A stretch of 64,000 nt of DNA from Euzebya sp. (GTDB taxonomy: Bacteria > Actinomycetota > Nitriliruptoria > Euzebyales > Euzebyaceae), in NCBI RefSeq assembly GCF_964222135.1, contig NZ_CAXQBR010000045.1:1-64000 (forward strand). Direction: 5' to 3'. A model generated the notes under the pieces. That model was not told the DNA's origin and did no database searches. It saw nothing but the letters and a program-made list of their open reading frames with translations. The position numbers were made by a program, and so were the translations under genes. Shown here one piece after another: positions 8,259 to 16,712 of this stretch (position 1 is its first letter; the number at the start of each line of letters is the position of its first letter).

Positions 8259-9101
8259 GTGAAGGTCCTCATCACCGGCGCGAGCGGCCAGCTCGGCCAC
8301 GACCTCCAGCGCGCCTTCACCGCCGTCGGGGACGACGTCGTAGCCACCGACCGGGACGCCCTCGACGTGACCGACGCGAAGGCCGTCGACGCCGCGGTCG
8401 GGCACCACCGCCCCGACGTGGTCGTCCACTCCGCCGCGTTCACCGCCGTCGACGCGTGCGAGGTCGAGACCGAGCTCGCCTGGGCCGCCAACGCCGTCGC
8501 CCCCTGGCACGTCGCCCGCGCCTGCGACGCCCACGGCGCGGCGATGGTCCACATCTCGACCGACTACGTGTTCGACGGGACGCTCGGCCGTCCCTACACC
8601 GAGTTCGACGAGGTCCGACCCACCTCGATGTACGGCCGCACCAAGGAGGCCGGCGAGCAGAAGGTCCGCGACACCCTCGAGCGCCACTACATCGTGCGCA
8701 CGTCCTGGGTGCACGGCGCCCACGGCGGGAACTTCGCGAAGACCATGCTCCGGCTGGGTCGCGAGCGGGGCGCGGTCAGCGTGGTCGACGACCAGACGGG
8801 CAGCCCCACCTTCACCGCGGACCTCGCCCCGCAGATCCGCCGCCTGGCCGACTCCGGCCTGCACGGCACCTACCACCTGACGAACACCGGCAGCTGCACC
8901 TGGTTCGAGTTCGCCCGCGCGATCTTCTCCCACGCCGGCGTCGACGTGGACCTCACCCCGACGGACACCGCGACCTTCGGGGCACCGGCGCCCCGACCGG
9001 CGTACTCGGTGCTCGACAACCTCCTGGCGCGCCACACCGGGCTCCCGGACATGCCGGCGTGGCAGGACTCCCTCGCCCGCCTGCTCGCCGAGATCGCCTG
9101 A
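8259..9101 (+). CDS. rmlD: dTDP-4-dehydrorhamnose reductase
   Basis: Last step of dTDP-L-rhamnose synthesis, an NADPH-dependent ketoreductase of the extended SDR fold. 280 residues with GASGQLGHDL (residues 6-15), STDYVFDG, YGRTKEAGE (catalytic Tyr and Lys) and RTSWVHG. The start is GTG, four bases after the rmlB stop. The 3,5-epimerase RmlC that must act before it is not encoded in this window, so it is either elsewhere or replaced. The next gene, a rhamnosyltransferase-like GT2, starts four bases after its stop. Confidence 0.94.
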   Translation: MKVLITGASGQLGHDLQRAFTAVGDDVVATDRDALDVTDAKAVDAAVGHHRPDVVVHSAAFTAVDACEVETELAWAANAVAPWHVARACDAHGAAMVHISTDYVFDGTLGRPYTEFDEVRPTSMYGRTKEAGEQKVRDTLERHYIVRTSWVHGAHGGNFAKTMLRLGRERGAVSVVDDQTGSPTFTADLAPQIRRLADSGLHGTYHLTNTGSCTWFEFARAIFSHAGVDVDLTPTDTATFGAPAPRPAYSVLDNLLARHTGLPDMPAWQDSLARLLAEIA

Positions 9102-9104
9102 GCG

Positions 9105-9998
9105 GTGCCCGAGCCAACCGCCGGCCCCGTCGGCCTGGTCGTGGTGAACCACAACACCAGGGAGGACCTGCTGGCCTGCCTGGACAGCGCTGCCGACGCC
9201 GGCGCGGACCGGGTCGTGGTGGTGGACTCCGGCTCGAGCGACGGGTCCCTCGCCGCCGTCCGGCGCGCCCACCCCGAGGTGATCGCCGTCGGGCTGCCGA
9301 ACCTGGGCTTCGGGCGAGGGGTCAACGCCGGCATCCGCCGCCTGGGCCAGCTGCCCGAGGCGCCGTTCTCCGCCGTCGTCGTCGCCAACGCCGACACCCG
9401 CTTCACCCCCGGTGCCGTCGCCGCGCTGGGCCGCTACCTGGCCGAGCACCCCGACGTCGGCGCGGTCGGCCCGCGCGTGGTGTTCCCCGACGGACGGCTG
9501 CAGCTGTCGGCGCGGTCGTTCCCGGACATCCCGACGGCCCTCGGCCACGCACTCTTCGGGCTGGTCAGGCCGGACAACCGCTGGACCCGCCGGTACCGGC
9601 TGACCGACTGGGACCACGAGACCGAGCGCGACGTCGACTGGCTGAGCGGCTGCTGCGTCGCGCTCGACGTGGAGGCCTTCGAGGCCGTCGGCGGCTTCGA
9701 CCCCGGCTACTTCATGTTCGTCGAGGACGTCGACCTGTGCTGGCGGCTCGGCCAGGCCGGCTGGCGCGTCACGTTCGCCCCCGTCGCCCAGGTCACCCAC
9801 GCGATCGGGGCCTCGGTCGGTCGTCGGCGCACCCGCATGGTGTGGGAGCACGCCCGCAGCCTGGACCGCTTCTTCGGCCGTCGCTACCGGACCTCCACCC
9901 CGACGCGGTGGCTGATCCGCCTGGGCCTGCTCGCCTGGGCGCTCAGCGTCATCGCCTGGTCGGAGATCCAGGGCCGCACCCACGCGCAGGCCGCCTGA
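9105..9998 (+). CDS. GT2 glycosyltransferase, rhamnosyltransferase-like (WbbL type)
   Basis: 297 residues of a GT-A inverting glycosyltransferase: VVVNHNTREDLLACL at the N-terminus, VVVDSGSSDGS, NADTRF (the DxD-like metal site), GPRVVFPDG, and the acceptor-side WLSGCCVALDVEAF...FVEDVDLCWR typical of GT2 rhamnosyltransferases. A C-terminal helix (LLAWALSVIAWSEI) may touch the membrane. The GTG start lies three bases after the rmlD stop. The context suggests it transfers rhamnose from dTDP-rhamnose to a lipid-linked wall precursor; donor and acceptor are inferred. Confidence 0.87.
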   Translation: MPEPTAGPVGLVVVNHNTREDLLACLDSAADAGADRVVVVDSGSSDGSLAAVRRAHPEVIAVGLPNLGFGRGVNAGIRRLGQLPEAPFSAVVVANADTRFTPGAVAALGRYLAEHPDVGAVGPRVVFPDGRLQLSARSFPDIPTALGHALFGLVRPDNRWTRRYRLTDWDHETERDVDWLSGCCVALDVEAFEAVGGFDPGYFMFVEDVDLCWRLGQAGWRVTFAPVAQVTHAIGASVGRRRTRMVWEHARSLDRFFGRRYRTSTPTRWLIRLGLLAWALSVIAWSEIQGRTHAQAA

Positions 9999-10145
9999 CC
10001 GTCCTCCGGTGCCGCCGCGCCCCACATGCCCGTCACCGCATGGGACGGACGGCCGACGGCGTCAGAGCCGGGACGGCGTCACGCTTGTCGACGACTCCCG
10101 TGCCACCATGGGTGTCAGTAGTTGACAGACGCAACAGTAGGGCTC

Positions 10146-12551
10146 ATGCGCACCTCCCCCTCCTCTGCCCGTGCGCCGCGGTCGGTCGTGGCCGCCGTGG
10201 CCGCGCTCGCGACCCTGATCGCACTCGTGCTGCTCGCGGTCCCCGCCGACGCGGGCCAGGGCGCCCCGCCCACGACCGACCTGACCGGCTACGTCGAGGC
10301 GGAGCCGCCTGCGCTGCCCCCGACCTTCAGCCAGGGCTGCCTGCCCGCCGGCGGGTCCCCGATCGCCAACCCGGACCCCCCCGACGCGGACTTCGCCTTC
10401 GTCGGCGGCGGGTGGGGCCACGGCGCCGGCATGAGCCAGTACGGCGCGCAGGGGGCCGGCATGCTCGGCTGCACCGCCGAGCAGATCCTGACGACGTACT
10501 TCCCCGGCACGAACGTCGCGACGGTCGCCATCCCCCCGCAGATCGTCATCGGGCTCGCCACCGGCATCACCTCGACGCGGGTGACCGCCGACGCCGGCCC
10601 GGTCCCGTGGGAGCTCTGCCACTACCAGACCGGCGCGTGCCAGCCCCTGCCCGTCGAGCAGCCGACCGGCGCGGTGTGGACCATCACGATCCTGCCCGAC
10701 GCCCGCTACCGGATCACCGACGCGGGCGGCGCCGCGGTCTTCGAGGGGGGCGACTACGAGCTCAACCTCCGCGCCCGCCTCAGCCAGACCGACGCCGACA
10801 CCCGGCGGGTCAGCCTGTCCGAGACCGGCCACGTCTACCGCTGGGGCACCTTGCAGATGGACTCGGTGCAGACCGCCAGCTCGAACGCCTACATGACGCT
10901 CGAGATCCCGGACATGGACCTGTACCTCCGCGGCCTCAGCGAGGTCCCGGCGTCCTGGCCGGCCCCTACCCTGCAGGCGCAGGCCATCGCCGGGCGCTCC
11001 TACGCGGTCCGGCGCATCCAGGCCCTCGGGATCCGCGACTCGTGCCGCTGCAACCTCCTCGCCACCCCGGCGGACCAGAACTACGAGGGGTACGACTACG
11101 AGCGCGCCGACGCCCAGATCGGGGGGAGGTGGCGGGCCGCCGTCGAGGCGACCAGCCGCCAGGTCCTCCTGCACCAGGGCGCGGTCGCCGAGACCTTCTA
11201 CTCATCGAGCCACGGCGGGCACAGCGAGTCCTCCCGCTTCGTCTTCGGCGGCGACCTCCCCTACGTCCAGCCGGTCGACGACTCCCGCTGGGACCTCGCC
11301 TCCAACAACCCGCTGCGCCGCTGGACCGCGACCTTCACCGCCGCGGAGCTGGGTGCGGCCGCCGGGGTGGGCCAGGCCACGCAGGTCGAGTTCCTCGAGC
11401 CCCGCGGCGCGGCCGGACGGGTCGGCAACCCCGCCCGCGGCTACGGCGGGGTCCGGGTCACCGGCACTGGGGGGCAGGCCGTGCTGTCCGGCGACCAGCT
11501 CCGCCAGCGGCTGGGCATGCGCTCGACGCTGTTCGGCCTGACCGCCGACAGCCAGCAGGGTCCCCCGCCCACCGACCCGTCCCCACCGCCACCACCGCCC
11601 AGCGAGCCGCCCGACGAGACCCCGGACCTGCTCGCGCGCGCCGCCGCCTCCAACCGGATCGCGACCGCGGTCGCGGTGTCGGGGGAGGGGTGGGACACCG
11701 CCGCCGACGTGGTCGTGGCGGCCGCCGACCGGTTCCCGGACGCCCTGGCCGGCGTGAAGCTCGCCGCCTCCCTGTCCGCGCCGCTGCTGCTGACCTACGG
11801 TGACGGCCTGGACCCCTCGGTCGCGGCCGAGATCGACCGCCTCGGCGCCGAGACGGCCTGGCTGCTCGGCGGCGCCAGCGCCCTGTCGAGCGGGGTGCGC
11901 GGCGACCTGGCCGACCTCGGCCTCGTCACGCGCCGGCTCTCAGGCGACACCCGGTACCACACGGCCGCGGACATCGCGACGGCCTCCGCGGTCGCGGCCG
12001 ACGAGGTGACCGTCGCCCTCGGCGACGACTGGCCGGACGCGGTGTCGGCGTCCTCGCTCGCGGCTCTCGTCGACGGTCCCCCGACGCTGCTGGTGCAGCG
12101 CGACCGCGTGCCCGGGCCGACGGTCGCGGCGATCAACCAGCTGGGTGCCCGCCGCGTGACCGTCGTCGGCGGCACCGCAGTAATCGGCCAGGCCGTCGTC
12201 GCCCAGCTCGAGGACCTCGGGCTCGAGGTGACCCGCCTGGCCGGCGGTGACCGCTTCGCCACCTCCACCGCGGTGGCCTCGTCCGCCCTCGAGCGCCGCA
12301 CCGGCGCCGTCCCGCTCGTGGTCGCCTCCGGCTCGGGCTTCCCCGACGCGCTGTCGGCCGGTGCGCTCGCCGCCCGGCTGGGCGGGGTGCTCGTGCTCGC
12401 CCCCAGCACGTCGCTGCCGTCGGGCTCCCCGGTCAGCGCGTTCGTGGCCGCCCACGCCAGCCGCCTCGACGGCGGGGTCGTGGTCGGCGGGACGGGCGTG
12501 ATCTCCACCGCCGTCGAGCGGCAGCTCGAATCGCTGCTCGACGGTGGGTGA
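10146..12551 (+). CDS. Secreted SpoIID/LytB-domain protein with three CWB2 repeats
   Basis: 801 residues. A signal peptide (about residues 1-36, hydrophobic VVAAVAALATLIALVLLAV then ADA) is followed by a SpoIID/LytB domain (about residues 85-455) with GWGHGAGMSQYGAQG, the catalytic-type SEVPASWP, AQAIAGRSYA and FYSSSHGGHSE. A Pro-rich hinge (PPPPPPSEPPDE, near residue 480) leads to three cell-wall-binding repeat 2 domains (about residues 495-590, 590-690, 690-800; each with FPDALA-like, LLGG/VVGG and RLAGxxR motifs). SpoIID proteins are glycan-strand lytic transglycosylases; CWB2 modules bind wall polymers. Nothing here shows sporulation. The ATG at 10146 is preferred because it gives a clean signal peptide; a TTG lies 24 bases upstream. 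It overlaps prmC by eight bases. Confidence 0.9.
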   Translation: MRTSPSSARAPRSVVAAVAALATLIALVLLAVPADAGQGAPPTTDLTGYVEAEPPALPPTFSQGCLPAGGSPIANPDPPDADFAFVGGGWGHGAGMSQYGAQGAGMLGCTAEQILTTYFPGTNVATVAIPPQIVIGLATGITSTRVTADAGPVPWELCHYQTGACQPLPVEQPTGAVWTITILPDARYRITDAGGAAVFEGGDYELNLRARLSQTDADTRRVSLSETGHVYRWGTLQMDSVQTASSNAYMTLEIPDMDLYLRGLSEVPASWPAPTLQAQAIAGRSYAVRRIQALGIRDSCRCNLLATPADQNYEGYDYERADAQIGGRWRAAVEATSRQVLLHQGAVAETFYSSSHGGHSESSRFVFGGDLPYVQPVDDSRWDLASNNPLRRWTATFTAAELGAAAGVGQATQVEFLEPRGAAGRVGNPARGYGGVRVTGTGGQAVLSGDQLRQRLGMRSTLFGLTADSQQGPPPTDPSPPPPPPSEPPDETPDLLARAAASNRIATAVAVSGEGWDTAADVVVAAADRFPDALAGVKLAASLSAPLLLTYGDGLDPSVAAEIDRLGAETAWLLGGASALSSGVRGDLADLGLVTRRLSGDTRYHTAADIATASAVAADEVTVALGDDWPDAVSASSLAALVDGPPTLLVQRDRVPGPTVAAINQLGARRVTVVGGTAVIGQAVVAQLEDLGLEVTRLAGGDRFATSTAVASSALERRTGAVPLVVASGSGFPDALSAGALAARLGGVLVLAPSTSLPSGSPVSAFVAAHASRLDGGVVVGGTGVISTAVERQLESLLDGG

Positions 12552-13386
12552 GCCGCCGCCGACGTCCGCGGGCGAGGCCCTCGACCGGCGTGGCGTCGTG
12601 GCCCGGCTCAGCGCCGCCGGCGTGCCGAGCCCCGAGGCCGACGCCCGCTGGCTGCTCGAGGCCTTCGCGGACGACCCGGCTGCCCTGGTCGTCGCCGTCC
12701 GTCGCCGCGAGTCCCGCGAACCCCTCCAGCTGATCCTCGGCACCGCCGCGTTCCGCTACCTCGAGCTCCGGGTCGAGCCCGGCGTGTTCATCCCCCGCCC
12801 GGAGACCGAGGTGCTGGTCGACCTCGCCCTGGACCGACTGCCCGCCCACGGGGTCGTGCTGGAGCCGTGCACCGGCACCGGTGCGATCGCCTGCGCGATC
12901 GCCTCCGAGGGCGCCCCGTCGCGGGTCGTCGCCACCGACGCCGACGCCGCCGCGGTCGACCTCGCCAGGCGCAACGCGGCCCCCTGGCCGGTGGTGGAGG
13001 TGCACCACGCGAACCTCCTCGCCGGCGTCGACCCCGCCCTGCTCGGCGCGGTCGACGTGCTGGTGTGCAACCCGCCGTACCTCGATCCCGCCCAGCTGGC
13101 GGCCGCCGAGCCGGAGGTCCGCGACCACGATCCCGTCGCCGCCCTGGTCGGCGGCGAGACCGGCTGGGAGGTCATCGCCGACCTCGTCGCCGCCGCCCCG
13201 CACTGGCTGCGACCCGGCGGGTGGGTGCTGATCGAGGACGACCCGTCGCGCGTGGACCAGACCGTCCAGGCGCTCGACCACCACGTCGGACCTGCCCACG
13301 TCGAGGCCGACCTGACCGGCCGCCCCCGGTTCGCGGTGGCCCGGCACGTCGAGCGCGGCCCCGACGCCGGACGGATGGCACGCTGA
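12544..13386 (+). CDS. prmC: Release factor glutamine methyltransferase PrmC (HemK)
   Basis: SAM-dependent N5-methylation of the GGQ glutamine in peptide chain release factors. 280 residues: an N-terminal helical domain (to about residue 75), FIPRPETEVLVDLAL, the SAM-binding EPCTGTGAIACAIA (about residue 109) and the catalytic NPPY (about residue 176), the hallmark of glutamine N5-methyltransferases. The GTG start overlaps the preceding gene's end by eight bases. The prmC-tsaC pair upstream of wecA and the ATP synthase operon is a known actinobacterial gene order. Confidence 0.95.
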   Translation: MGEPPPTSAGEALDRRGVVARLSAAGVPSPEADARWLLEAFADDPAALVVAVRRRESREPLQLILGTAAFRYLELRVEPGVFIPRPETEVLVDLALDRLPAHGVVLEPCTGTGAIACAIASEGAPSRVVATDADAAAVDLARRNAAPWPVVEVHHANLLAGVDPALLGAVDVLVCNPPYLDPAQLAAAEPEVRDHDPVAALVGGETGWEVIADLVAAAPHWLRPGGWVLIEDDPSRVDQTVQALDHHVGPAHVEADLTGRPRFAVARHVERGPDAGRMAR

Positions 13387-13392
13387 ACGCCA

Positions 13393-14103
13393 GTGAGCAC
13401 CATCATCGACCTCGCCGACCGCGACGACGCGCTGGCGCGGACCGTGGAGGCCCTCGAGGGGGGGTCGGTCGCCGTCCTCCCTGTGGGCGGGGTCTACGCC
13501 GTGGTCGCCGACGCGTTCCGGGCCGCCGCGACCCAGCGGATCTTCGCCGCGCGCCGGCGCAGCCGCGTCACCCCGCTGCCGGTGCTGATCCGCTCCGAGC
13601 GGCAGGTCTCCGGCCTGGCGGGCGAGGTGCCCGAGTACGCCGACCGGCTCATCGCCGCCTACTGGCCGGGTGACCTGACCCTCGTCGTCCGCGCGAGCGA
13701 GGGCATGACCTGGGACCTCGGCAACAGCCTCGGCACCGTCCAGCTGCGCCAGCCGGCCGACGACTTCGTGCTGCAGGTGATCGCCAAGGTGGGGCCGCTC
13801 GCCTGCACCGCCGCGAACCGGCTCGACCAACCCCGACCGGTCACGGTGGAGGAGGCGAAGCAGCAGCTCGGGGTGCTCGTCCCGGTGTACGTGGACGGCG
13901 GCGAGGTGGACGGCGGCGTCTCGACGATCGTGGACGCGACCGGGCCGTCGGTGGTCGTCCACCGCGAGGGCCGCATCCCGCTCGAGCACATCCACCTGGT
14001 CGCATCCGGCGAGCTCGGGTGGGGGGAGCGGCCTCCCGCTCAGCCGGCGTCGCCGGTGCCCGACCCCGCTCCCGACCCCGACCCCGAGACCGACGATGCG
14101 TAG
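13393..14103 (+). CDS. Sua5/YrdC/TsaC-family protein with divergent active-site motifs
   Basis: Position and fold match L-threonylcarbamoyladenylate synthase, which makes the precursor for tRNA t6A. 236 residues: the region where the family has PTxTVYGL reads PVGGVYAVVADA, the KxRP...PL region reads RRRSRVTPLPVLI, WPGDLTLVV is close to the usual WPGPLT, and the SAN motif near the end reads CTAANRLDQP. The tail (about residue 215 on) is Pro/Asp-rich. Several residues normally used for threonine and ATP binding are therefore altered, so this may be a divergent enzyme or a non-catalytic paralogue. GTG start, six bases after prmC. The last 64 bases overlap the convergent SDR gene. Confidence 0.8.
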   Translation: MSTIIDLADRDDALARTVEALEGGSVAVLPVGGVYAVVADAFRAAATQRIFAARRRSRVTPLPVLIRSERQVSGLAGEVPEYADRLIAAYWPGDLTLVVRASEGMTWDLGNSLGTVQLRQPADDFVLQVIAKVGPLACTAANRLDQPRPVTVEEAKQQLGVLVPVYVDGGEVDGGVSTIVDATGPSVVVHREGRIPLEHIHLVASGELGWGERPPAQPASPVPDPAPDPDPETDDA

Positions 14104-14843
14104 GCGCTGTCGTCCTGGTCGGTCGGCACCATCGCGATCTCGACGGTGGTGACCGAATCGGGGGCGCTGAGCGCGTGCACGATCGCGGCGGCGACGTCCT
14201 CGGGGGAGATCCCGACCGTCGCAGCCATCCGCCGGTAGCGCGCGACCACGTCGCTCTGGTCGAGCTCGTCGAACAGCTCCGTGGCGACGAACCCCGGTGA
14301 GATCGTCGTGACCCGCACGCCGGCGGGCTGCAGCTCCTGGCGCAGGGCCTCGCCGATCGCGTGGACGGCGAACTTCGTCGCCGAGTAGACCGCGCCGGTG
14401 GGGGAGGGGACGCGTCGCCCCGACATCGACGACACGTTGACGATGGTCGCGCCGCCGTCGGAGGCCTCGAGGTGGGGGATCGCCGCCTGGGTGACGGCGA
14501 GCAGCCCGAGGACGTTCACGTCGACCATCGCCCGCCACTCCGCAGGGTCCTGGTCGGTGATCAGCCCCGGGTGCATCACGCCGGCGGCGTTGACGAGGAC
14601 GTCGAGACCCCCGAGGGCCGTCGTGGCCCGCGCCACCCCCTCCGCCGCCTGCCCCGGGTCGGTGACATCGGCGGTGACGGGGACGAGGTCGTGGGCGTCG
14701 GCCAGCGCCTCGAGCCGGTCGGCGCGCCGCGCGAGCACCGCCACCCGCGCCCCCGCGGCCGCGCACGCCCGCGCCGTCGCCGCGCCGATCCCGGAGGACC
14801 CCCCCGTCACCAGCACCCGTCGTCCCGTGAGCCCTGCGCCCAT
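14040..14843 (-). CDS. Short-chain dehydrogenase/reductase (classical SDR)
   Basis: 267 residues with the classical SDR pattern: TGGSSGIGAATA (cofactor loop, residues 13-24), NAAGVMHPG, NVSSMSGRR (catalytic Ser region) and YSATKFAVH (catalytic Tyr and Lys), then SPGFVATEL. The R in LARRADR after strand two suggests NADP preference. It resembles YdfG-like oxidoreductases, but the substrate cannot be read from sequence. The ATG at 14843 gives the usual distance to the glycine motif. Its Gly/Ser-rich last 21 codons are antisense to the Pro/Asp-rich end of the tsaC-like gene, an unusually long convergent coding overlap. Confidence 0.88.
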   Translation of the reverse strand: MGAGLTGRRVLVTGGSSGIGAATARACAAAGARVAVLARRADRLEALADAHDLVPVTADVTDPGQAAEGVARATTALGGLDVLVNAAGVMHPGLITDQDPAEWRAMVDVNVLGLLAVTQAAIPHLEASDGGATIVNVSSMSGRRVPSPTGAVYSATKFAVHAIGEALRQELQPAGVRVTTISPGFVATELFDELDQSDVVARYRRMAATVGISPEDVAAAIVHALSAPDSVTTVEIAMVPTDQDDSAYASSVSGSGSGAGSGTGDAG

Positions 14844-14904
14844 GTCGTCCGCATCCCTCCGCGTGTCGGTGTCCGGCGCCCACCCCGGGGCGCGCAGGCG
14901 AGGA

Positions 14905-14910
14905 TAGGGT
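14905..14910 (+). promoter_or_regulatory. -10-like TAGGGT, probable leaderless start of rpiB
   Basis: TAGGGT ends eight bases before the rpiB ATG, and there is no Shine-Dalgarno in between. This spacing places the transcription start at or next to the start codon. Confidence 0.5.
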
Positions 14911-14918
14911 GACCGGCC

Positions 14919-15371
14919 ATGCGCATCGCCATCGGAGCCGACCACGCCGGGTACGAGCTGAAGGTCCACCTCGTCGACGTCATCGCCAGCCTCGGCCACG
15001 AGGTCATCGACCTCGGGACCGACTCCCCCGAGCGCGTGGACTACCCCCCGATCATGGCCGCCGTCGGCCGTGCGGTCGTGGCCGGCGAGGCGGACCGCGG
15101 GGTGGTGCTGGGCGGATCGGGCCAGGGCGAGCAGATGTCGGCGAACAAGGTCCACGGCGTCCGCGCGGCGCTCTGCAACGACCTGTACACCGCCCGGATG
15201 AGCCGGTCCCACAACGACGCGAACGTCCTGGCCATGGGGGCGAGGATCGTCGCGCCGGCCCTCGCCGACGAGATCCTCGCCCTGTGGCTGGCCGAACCGT
15301 TCGAGGGCGGCCGCCACCAGACCCGGGTCGACGGCATCCACGCCATCGAGGTCGAGGAGTGCCAGGGCTGA
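14919..15371 (+). CDS. rpiB: Ribose-5-phosphate isomerase B
   Basis: Interconverts ribose-5-phosphate and ribulose-5-phosphate in the pentose phosphate pathway. 150 residues with GADHAGYELK (residues 7-16), DLGTDSPERVDYP, GGSGQGEQMSANKV and HNDANVLAMGAR. The position of the catalytic cysteine of enterobacterial RpiB is Ser67 here, and Glu71 follows in the same loop; this is the arrangement known from Mycobacterium tuberculosis RpiB, where the glutamate is the base. The family and activity are therefore well supported. It starts 75 bases from the divergent SDR gene. Confidence 0.93.
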   Translation: MRIAIGADHAGYELKVHLVDVIASLGHEVIDLGTDSPERVDYPPIMAAVGRAVVAGEADRGVVLGGSGQGEQMSANKVHGVRAALCNDLYTARMSRSHNDANVLAMGARIVAPALADEILALWLAEPFEGGRHQTRVDGIHAIEVEECQG

Positions 15372-15396
15372 GGGGTGGGTTCCCATCCTCCGGCAC

Positions 15397-15523
15397 CACG
15401 GATCGACTCCGCAGGTGCACGGATCGACTTCGCTCACACCGGCCGTGAGGCTCTGACCTGCGGTTCCTCCCACGGATGTGCGCGAGGTGCCGGCGTGGTG
15501 GGGGTCTCCGGAGTCGATTCGTG
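15397..15523 (-). repeat. 127-bp composite element, copy B1 (inverted)
   Basis: Read on the minus strand: CACGAATCGACTCCG (from 15523), GCGCACATCCGTGGG (from 15483), CAGGTCAG (from 15460), CGAAGTCGATCCGTG (from 15432) and CGGAGTCGATCCGTG (from 15411). Successive start distances are 40, 23, 28 and 21 bases, identical to copies B2 and B3. It fills the gap between rpiB and the end of the leftward nuclease-like gene. Confidence 0.9.
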
Positions 15524-15578
15524 GGATGGACGGCACGGCCCTGCCCGCCCGGGTGCGATCCCGGCGGGCGGCTGATCC

Positions 15579-16586
15579 TCAGCCGAGGGGGACCAGGGTC
15601 CGCAGTGGCGTCAACCTGGTGGGCTGCGGGGGGAGGGGTGGACGGCGCAGCTGCCCGCGGAGCATCAGGTCCTCGCGCCGGCGTCGGACCTCGTGGACGT
15701 GGAGGGCTACGGCACGGGGGTCCCGTCGCACCGACTTGGTGATCACCAGGTGGTCGTAGCCGAGCGAGCGCGCGGCGAACTGCTTGGTCGCGTCGCGGTC
15801 GACCGTGCCGGCGTGGGTCTCCTCCCCGTGGTACTCCATCACCAGGGCCGCGAAGAGGTAGGCGAAGTCGGCGCGGATGTTCTCTGCGATCCACACCTGG
15901 CAGTCGGGGACCGGCGGGTGGGGGCTGAAGATGTCGAGGAAGCAGTCTCGCTCCGCGGGGCTCTCGTGCTCGAACGACCCGTCCGCGGCCAGCTCGAGCA
16001 ACCGCCGGGCACCGGGGTGATCCATCGTGGACCAGCCCGCGACGAGCTCGGCGGGGGACAGGCGCAGCCGGTTGATCGCGAGGTAGACCAGCTCGCGGAC
16101 CGCACCGTCGCTCCTGGCCGGACCCGCCGCGTGGTCGGCGAGGGACCGGGTGCTCCGCGCGATCGTGAGCCCGTGGGCCGTCGTGGTCGGGACCGACGAG
16201 AGGTCGTGGCACTGGACGGTCTGCCACGGCTCCTGCCGGGTGCGCACCCGCCGGCCGTGCTCGACGAGCGCCATCGGCGATCCCGTCGGCTGGTGATCCG
16301 GGATCTGCAGGCCGAGGGCGTGGTCCCCGCTGATGATCACGAGCTCGTCCGGCCGGTGCCGTCGCAGGTACGCCGTCGCCAGGTGCGCGGCCTGGTGCGG
16401 TGCCTCGTCGCCCGGTTCACGGCACCAGGCGGGGGCGAGCCGTTCCAGCCGACCGTCGCGGACCCAGTCCGCGACCTGGAACCGATCGTGCCCCAGCCGC
16501 TCCATCGTCGTGTTGTCGATGATCCGCCCCGGTGTGGACCGGATGCGCTGGATCACGGGCCAGGGGAGCGGAGGCGTGGCGTGCAT
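15579..16586 (-). CDS. Second AbiEi/DUF559-like protein with PD-(D/E)XK-like C-terminus
   Basis: 335 residues. The C-terminal half resembles the DUF559/Vsr-like nuclease fold: NIRADFAYLFAALVMEYHG supplies the acidic pair D...E, followed by HAGTVDRDATKQFAARSLGYDHLVI. The N-terminal half has a possible DNA-binding segment (GRIIDNTTMERLGHDRFQVADWV) like AbiEi-type proteins and a middle TTAHGLTIARSTRSLADHA segment usual in this group. The ATG at 16586 is the first that is not in repeat-derived sequence. It is related in plan, though not closely in sequence, to the gene at 5150-6211. It interrupts the conserved prmC-to-atp neighbourhood and lies between two inverted copies of the 127-bp element. 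Function unknown. Confidence 0.66.
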   Translation of the reverse strand: MHATPPLPWPVIQRIRSTPGRIIDNTTMERLGHDRFQVADWVRDGRLERLAPAWCREPGDEAPHQAAHLATAYLRRHRPDELVIISGDHALGLQIPDHQPTGSPMALVEHGRRVRTRQEPWQTVQCHDLSSVPTTTAHGLTIARSTRSLADHAAGPARSDGAVRELVYLAINRLRLSPAELVAGWSTMDHPGARRLLELAADGSFEHESPAERDCFLDIFSPHPPVPDCQVWIAENIRADFAYLFAALVMEYHGEETHAGTVDRDATKQFAARSLGYDHLVITKSVRRDPRAVALHVHEVRRRREDLMLRGQLRRPPLPPQPTRLTPLRTLVPLG

Positions 16587-16712
16587 CCCCCGACCCTGCA
16601 CCGTCCCCCGCAGCCGGGCGGGGCCGATCGCCGTCACCTGGGGATAACCGTGTCGGAGCCACGCCCCCGCCCCCACGTCGGCCCGCACCCTCCCCCACAC
16701 CCCCACCCCTCC

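Noticed and set aside
10122-10145. TTG start for the SpoIID/CWB2 gene (TTGACA also resembles a -35 box)
   Set aside because: No -10 lies at 16-18 bases and the ATG at 10146 gives a better signal peptide; the upstream eight codons add nothing conserved.
10146-12551. Evidence for endospore formation from the SpoIID domain
   Set aside because: SpoIID/LytB domains are common in secreted wall enzymes of non-sporulating bacteria, and no other sporulation gene is present.
15397-15523. Transposon terminal repeats of a classical IS element
   Set aside because: No transposase gene or target-site duplication is visible; the intervening gene is nuclease-like, so I describe the arrangement without calling it an IS.
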